Assembly (NCBI RefSeq): GCF_001619615.1
Contig: NZ_LQQP01000001.1
Span: forward strand, 99,737 to 163,736
Direction of reading: 5' to 3'
Origin: Microbacterium sp. T32
Lineage (GTDB): Bacteria; Actinomycetota; Actinomycetes; Actinomycetales; Microbacteriaceae
DNA: 64,000 nt
Shown: positions 60,437 through 64,000 of the stretch, piece by piece
Numbering within the stretch: the stretch's first letter is position 1
How the letters are laid out: every line of letters begins with the position of its first letter
Made by a program: the position numbers and the translations under genes
The notes under the pieces: model-generated
The model's input: only the letters and a program-made list of their open reading frames with translations
Told to the model about the DNA's origin: nothing
Database searches by the model: none

Positions 60437-60829
60437 CGGGGGCCCATGTTGATGCCAGCTCCAACTCTTCGCGCAGTCTTGCAACTCATGATCTGAGCCG
60501 GGTCTCGCACTGGACTGGCGGGCAGTGACTGTCGAGACTCGGCATCGCAGGTGGTCATGTTTAGGCGTCCCCCAGCTTGATTCGAAACCGATATCGTGGA
60601 GCGCTCAGCGTCGAGCCACGTCCCCGAACCGACGACAACGTACCTAACGTAGGGCAGAGAGCGCCTTCGCGCGCGCTCGCCAGCCGGTACCTGGATGGAG
60701 CCTGCCTCGCACGACAGTCTTGCCACTGCGGCCGACTCGGTACACCTACGACGCTGGTGCGGTTGACGAATCGATCTGATGCGCGACGGTTGTGGGGATG
60801 GCTTGAGAACGCGAGGCGTCTCGCCTAGG
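60437..60829. other. Gap of about 390 bp upstream of the kinase operon
   Basis: No supported gene. It should hold the promoter of the leftward kinase operon. Open frames here are arginine-rich shadows. Confidence 0.5.
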
Positions 60830-61195
60830 TCAGCGTCGGCTTCCGCCACGCGGACGACGTTCGATTCCCTCCCTCGCCAAGGCTTGTCGGACGCCGTTGT
60901 AACTGACGCCGAAGCTTGCAGCGATAGCTGCGAGTGACTTGCCCTCCTCGTAGAGCGCAGCGGCTGAACGGATCTGCTCGTCGCTGAGCGGCTGGCAGCG
61001 AAGCTGGACGCCGTGATCGCGGAGTAGCTTCAGCAGACCACCCTTCGAGACGGAGTACTCCGCGCACAGAGACGGCGTCGTTGCTCCAGACCGATACTTC
61101 TCAACGATCTCGGTAACGAGGTCTGGACTGAGCCGTCGACGCAGGAGACGAGGCGTCTGCTTGAGGAGAGTGGTCGAGGCGCGCAGATCCAGCAC
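60830..61195 (-). CDS. Helix-turn-helix protein near the element's right end
   Basis: A 121-residue protein from a GTG at 61193-61195 (LLLDLRAS upstream is also open). Two helix-turn-helix-like repeats, YRSGATTPSLCAEYSVSKGG and YEEGKSLAAIAASFGVSYNG, resemble the Hin-like domains that accompany serine recombinases in actinobacteria. The in-frame sequence extends upstream to near the attR core without a start codon, so it may be a truncated recombinase C-terminus or a stand-alone excision factor. Confidence 0.6.
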   Translation of the reverse strand: MLDLRASTTLLKQTPRLLRRRLSPDLVTEIVEKYRSGATTPSLCAEYSVSKGGLLKLLRDHGVQLRCQPLSDEQIRSAAALYEEGKSLAAIAASFGVSYNGVRQALAREGIERRPRGGSRR

Positions 61196-61245
61196 CAGAT
61201 CGGCCAGTCTCTGTAGTTCTAGTAGGGGTGGTGGCAGAAGTGCCG

Positions 61246-61258
61246 ATTTGTTCGAGTA
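61246..61258. repeat. Inverted 13-bp copy of attL-flanking sequence
   Basis: ATTTGTTCGAGTA is the exact reverse complement of 28061-28073 (TACTCGAACAAAT), which contains most of the attL core. It lies 40 bp inside the right end and may be an extra integrase-binding arm. Confidence 0.55.
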
Positions 61259-61297
61259 GTGGTGTACTGGCTCTACTTCGGGGATAGGACTCTGGTC

Positions 61298-61307
61298 TTA
61301 CTCGAAC
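61298..61307. other. attR core of the integrated element
   Basis: TTACTCGAAC is repeated in the same orientation at 28060-28069. The left flank (GGACTCTGGTC) would form the left half of attP with the GACCTTGAG found inside attL. Inferred. Confidence 0.6.
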
Positions 61308-61323
61308 CATTTCTTCGGGGGTT

Positions 61324-61833
61324 TCACCGGTCTGCGCGGCGTCGCTCTACCAGAATGGTGTCGCGCCATTGCCCAGCCCACGGACCGTAGATCATGAGCG
61401 CGATGCGTTCCCTGTGTCCGACGCGACGGAAGCCCGCCTGGTCGTGAAGCGCGAGGCTCGCTTGGTTCTCGGGGAAGATGCTCGACTGCACCGTCCACAC
61501 TCCTGCGTTGTCCATCGCTTCGAGAAATGAACTCAGAAGCGCTCGACCGACGCCACCCCCGCGAACGCGCGTGGCGACGTACACCGAATGTTCAACAACC
61601 CCGCGGTAGACCTCACGGGTCGAAACAGCCGACGCAGCGATCCAGCCGATCACATCGTTATCGGTATCGACGGCGACGAGCCGGCCCGCCGTCAGCTTCC
61701 CGCCGTCGAAGGCGTCCCAGGTGGGTGGTTCCGCTTCGAAACTCGCGTTGCCTGTTGCGAGGCCCTCGCGGTAGATGGCTTCGATGGCGGGCCAGTCCTC
61801 GGGCTGCATCGTACGGATGCTGATAGTGCTCAC
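61324..61833 (-). CDS. GNAT acetyltransferase (phosphinothricin/ArsN1 type)
   Basis: A 169-residue GNAT enzyme from a GTG that overlaps the arsR stop (GTGA). It has the acetyl-CoA loop VRGGGVGRALLSSFLEAM and the family start IRTMQPEDWPAIEAIYREGL. Members in ars operons (ArsN1) acetylate arsinothricin; others acetylate phosphinothricin. The ars context favours the first. Confidence 0.8.
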   Translation of the reverse strand: MSTISIRTMQPEDWPAIEAIYREGLATGNASFEAEPPTWDAFDGGKLTAGRLVAVDTDNDVIGWIAASAVSTREVYRGVVEHSVYVATRVRGGGVGRALLSSFLEAMDNAGVWTVQSSIFPENQASLALHDQAGFRRVGHRERIALMIYGPWAGQWRDTILVERRRADR

Positions 61834-62177
61834 GGGTGAAGTGCGTTCGCGGCCCGCTCGAGCGTTTCAGTGACGACGCGGTAGTAGGCCCAGCGGCCGC
61901 GCTGTTCGCGGGTGGCGAGGCCCGCGTCGACGAGCAGCTTCATGTGGTGGGAGACGGTCGGTTGAGATAGCCCGACGGGCTCGGTGAGGTCGCAGATGCA
62001 TGCCTCACCGTCGCCGGATGCGGCGATCAGAGAGAGAAGTCTCACGCGGGTGGGGTCGCCCAGAGCCTTGAACGTGCGTGCGATTCGCTCGGCCTCGTCG
62101 GGCGTCAGCACCCCGCCGGTGACCGGCGCGCAGCACACCGCCGATTCTGCCGTGAGAAGAGGGAGCGTCGTGGGCAT
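61830..62177 (-). CDS. arsR: ArsR-family arsenic-responsive repressor
   Basis: A 115-residue winged-helix repressor from the ATG at 62175-62177. The N-terminal CC pair (C15, C16) and the CICDL pair (C60, C62) in the recognition region fit the actinobacterial ArsR type whose As(III) site uses an N-terminal Cys pair plus a third cysteine. Helix-turn-helix: LSQPTVSHHMKLLVDAGLAT. Two palindromes at 62210 and 62228 are its likely operators, controlling both directions. Confidence 0.9.
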   Translation of the reverse strand: MPTTLPLLTAESAVCCAPVTGGVLTPDEAERIARTFKALGDPTRVRLLSLIAASGDGEACICDLTEPVGLSQPTVSHHMKLLVDAGLATREQRGRWAYYRVVTETLERAANALHP

Positions 62178-62199
62178 GCAACGATTCTGGCACGTCACA

Positions 62200-62228
62200 T
62201 TGACATTCGTCGATACATCGAGGATTCT
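62200..62228 (+). promoter_or_regulatory. Promoter of the flavoprotein gene
   Basis: TTGACA (62200-62205) and GATTCT (62223-62228) with a 17-bp spacer. Both ArsR operators overlap it, which would give arsenic-induced expression. Confidence 0.65.
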
Positions 62229-62239
62229 CGATCAATCGA
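62210..62239. promoter_or_regulatory. Two ArsR operator palindromes
   Basis: TCGATACATCGA (62210-62221) and TCGATCAATCGA (62228-62239) have identical TCGAT/ATCGA arms, 18 bp apart, between divergent arsR and the flavoprotein gene. Confidence 0.7.
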
Positions 62240-62269
62240 GTTCTGTCGATGCGTTGAGGAGTGAGTGTA

Positions 62270-63589
62270 ATGGAGAGCGTGTTGCCTGTCGTGGTGATCG
62301 GCGCCGGTCCGCAGGGGCTCGCGGCTGCCGCCCACCTGGTCGAGCGAGACCTGCCGGTCGTTGTACTGGAGGCTGGGACCGGACCGGCATCGGCGGTTGC
62401 CGGATGGGGGCATGTGCGCTTGTTCTCGGAGTGGTCGGAGTTGATCGACGCGGCCGGGGCGCGGATTCTCGAGCCCACCGGGTGGGCAGCGCCTACGACG
62501 GGGTATCCGACCGGTGCGCAGTGGATCAGCGGCTATCTCGCGCCGCTTGCTGCCGAGCTGGGCGATCGCGTTCGGTACGGCGCTCGGGTCGTCGGGGTGT
62601 CCCGTCTGGGCCGCGACCGTCTCGTTGACGCGGGCCGCGGTGATCAGCCGTTCACCGTGCACGTGCAGCCGAGCGAGGGGGAGGAGTACCGGTTGCAGGC
62701 GCGCGCGGTGATCGACGCTTCGGGCACATGGTCCTCGCCCAACCCTGCTGGTGCGGACGGTCTGCCCGCACTGGGGGAGCGGGCCGCGGCCGGGTTGCTG
62801 TCGTATCGCATCCCCGACTTCCGGGACCGCGAGGGGTTTGAGGGGAAGCACACGGTCGTCATCGGTTCCGGGCATTCGGCGGTGACGGCGGTCCTCGCGT
62901 TGGCCCGCATGGCGCGCCGCGACCCGAACACCACGGTGACATGGGCGTTGCGACGCGCCACCGCCGGGAACGCCTTCGGGGGCGGTGAGGCCGACGAGCT
63001 GCCGGCACGCGGGGCGTTGGGGATCAAGGCGAAGGAGTTTGTCAACGCCGGGCTGGTGTCGCTCGTGACCGGGTTCCGCGTCGAGCGCGTCACCACGGAG
63101 GAAGAACGGCCGGTCCTGGTGGCGGAAGATGGCCGCACGCTCACCGCCGATCGCGTTGTGGTGCTCACCGGGTTCCGGCCCGACCTGTCGTTCTTGTCGG
63201 AGCTGCGGTTGGAGCTGGACCCCACGTTGCAGGCCCCCGTTCGTATCGCTGCGGAGGTCGATCCGAACGTGCATTCCTGCGGTACGGTCGCCGCGACCGG
63301 CGCGGCCGACCTCGCCCAGCCGGAACCTGACTTCTACCTCGTGGGAGCGAAGTCTTACGGGCGGGCGCCGACCTTCCTCGCCCTCACCGGGTACGAGCAG
63401 GTGCGCAGCGTCGTCGCGGAGCTTGCGGGCGACCACGAGGCTGCCCGCCGGGTGGAGCTCGCGCTGCCCGACACGGGGGTGTGCGGCGGCGCCGGCCTGT
63501 TCGACGCTTCCGGGGCATCCCTGGGCGGTGCTTGTTGTGCCCCGCCGGCTCAGGTGCTCCAGATCGGCCGCGCGCCGGCCACCGTCTGA
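62270..63589 (+). CDS. FAD-dependent oxidoreductase of the ars cluster
   Basis: A 439-residue flavoprotein from the ATG at 62270 (TTGAGGAG upstream). Two dinucleotide motifs, VVVIGAGPQGLAAAAH and VVIGSGHSAVTAVLAL, give FAD and NAD(P)H binding as in thioredoxin-reductase-like and monooxygenase flavoproteins. The C-terminus has CGGAG and GGACCAPP cysteine motifs that could bind arsenic. It probably takes part in arsenic redox or detoxification under ArsR control. Confidence 0.82.
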   Translation: MESVLPVVVIGAGPQGLAAAAHLVERDLPVVVLEAGTGPASAVAGWGHVRLFSEWSELIDAAGARILEPTGWAAPTTGYPTGAQWISGYLAPLAAELGDRVRYGARVVGVSRLGRDRLVDAGRGDQPFTVHVQPSEGEEYRLQARAVIDASGTWSSPNPAGADGLPALGERAAAGLLSYRIPDFRDREGFEGKHTVVIGSGHSAVTAVLALARMARRDPNTTVTWALRRATAGNAFGGGEADELPARGALGIKAKEFVNAGLVSLVTGFRVERVTTEEERPVLVAEDGRTLTADRVVVLTGFRPDLSFLSELRLELDPTLQAPVRIAAEVDPNVHSCGTVAATGAADLAQPEPDFYLVGAKSYGRAPTFLALTGYEQVRSVVAELAGDHEAARRVELALPDTGVCGGAGLFDASGASLGGACCAPPAQVLQIGRAPATV

Positions 63590-63606
63590 TCGAACACAGG
63601 AAAGGG

Positions 63607-63633
63607 GGCGGGATCGCACCAGCGATCCAGCCC
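63607..63633. terminator. Possible terminator between converging genes
   Basis: GGGCGGGATCGC, loop ACCA, GCGATCCAGCCC forms a stem of up to 11 bp with a bulge, followed by TCTTCT. It lies between the flavoprotein stop and the arsC stop. Confidence 0.45.
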
Positions 63634-63645
63634 TCTTCTCGTTGC

Positions 63646-64000
63646 TCAGTGTGCGAGAAGCGTGGTCTGGATCTTGTCGGAGACGGCTTCTCGCAGCGGC
63701 CGCACAGCCTCGGCGTCCCACGCCTCCGGGTTCGGGAAGGACCACTCCAACACCTCACCACGCGGCGTGGACGGCAGATCGAGGCCGGGTTTCATCAAGA
63801 CCACGACGTCCGCCGTATCGAGGTCTTCGCTGGTGACTGCACGGGGCACCCGGTCGGTGATGTCCATACCGAGTTCAGCAACCGTCGCAGCTACGGCGGG
63901 GTTCACTTCGCCCGCGGGCGACAGTCCCGCTGATGTCGCGGTGAACCGGTCGCCGGCCAGGTGCTCCAAGAGCGCGGCGCCAAGCTGGGAGCGGCCGGCG
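63646..64000 (-). CDS. arsC: Arsenate reductase (low-molecular-weight phosphatase type), partial
   Basis: The 3' part of a gene that runs off the right edge; the visible frame begins AGRSQLGAALLEHLAG, the typical sequence after the catalytic CxxNxxRS loop. SAGLSPAGEVNPAVAATVAE and DTADVVVLMKPG follow. It reduces arsenate to arsenite for export. Its true start lies outside the window. Confidence 0.85.
   Translation of the reverse strand, partial: AGRSQLGAALLEHLAGDRFTATSAGLSPAGEVNPAVAATVAELGMDITDRVPRAVTSEDLDTADVVVLMKPGLDLPSTPRGEVLEWSFPNPEAWDAEAVRPLREAVSDKIQTTLLAH

Overview
The window is high-GC actinobacterial DNA. Codon use, the Lsr2 protein and several small protein families (FBP zinc finger, DUF7882-like, DUF222/HNH) suggest a Microbacteriaceae member, most likely Microbacterium. 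That assignment is inferred from gene style; no database search was possible.

Layout. (1) 1-28051 is chromosomal. It holds the start of yajQ, an FBP protein and a sugar kinase, tRNA-Tyr, and then a galactoside cluster: a LacI regulator facing a GH42 beta-galactosidase, two ABC permeases, a lipoprotein binding protein and a GH36 alpha-galactosidase, with three CTGTG-N-ACG-type operators between regulator and enzymes. After it come a dioxygenase/AraC pair, a MarR regulator, a LysR/PutA proline-catabolism pair, a NimA-like/PdxR pair, an HNH (DUF222) protein beside two short tandem-repeat arrays, a phytoene-desaturase-like oxidoreductase, an inositol-phosphatase-family protein, an M23 peptidase, tRNA-Thr and tRNA-Met. 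(2) About 28060-61307 looks like a 33-kb integrative element inserted 9 bp downstream of tRNA-Met. A large serine integrase lies at the left end, and a 10-bp direct repeat (TTACTCGAAC) marks both ends. Joining the inner flanks rebuilds an attP-like site with an inverted repeat. (3) 61324-64000 is chromosomal again and holds an arsenic-resistance cluster.

Inside the element, a leftward gene train (36234 down to 28008) encodes small proteins, an MT-A70 methyltransferase, a TraG/VirD4-like ATPase, a replication-relaxation protein, an ArdA-like antirestriction protein, a frameshifted small resolvase-like gene and the integrase. The cargo follows: a NB-ARC (STAND) ATPase, an XRE regulator facing DUF6875-like and YbaK-like genes, secreted and wall-anchored proteins, an Lsr2 silencer, and many small unknown genes.

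The most interesting part is 51689-60436. A possible restriction nuclease is divergent from a cytosine methyltransferase fused to a Vsr nuclease, which overlaps an adenine N6-methyltransferase. Converging on these is a three-gene operon with 4-bp overlaps: a protein with a MORC/MutL-like GHKL ATPase at its N-terminus and an apparently complete histidine kinase at its C-terminus, a divergent response-regulator-like protein, and an unknown protein. I read this as a candidate phosphorelay-controlled restriction or defence system. A second notable observation is that the integrase reading frame crosses the attachment site, so its C-terminal tail should differ between the integrated and circular forms.
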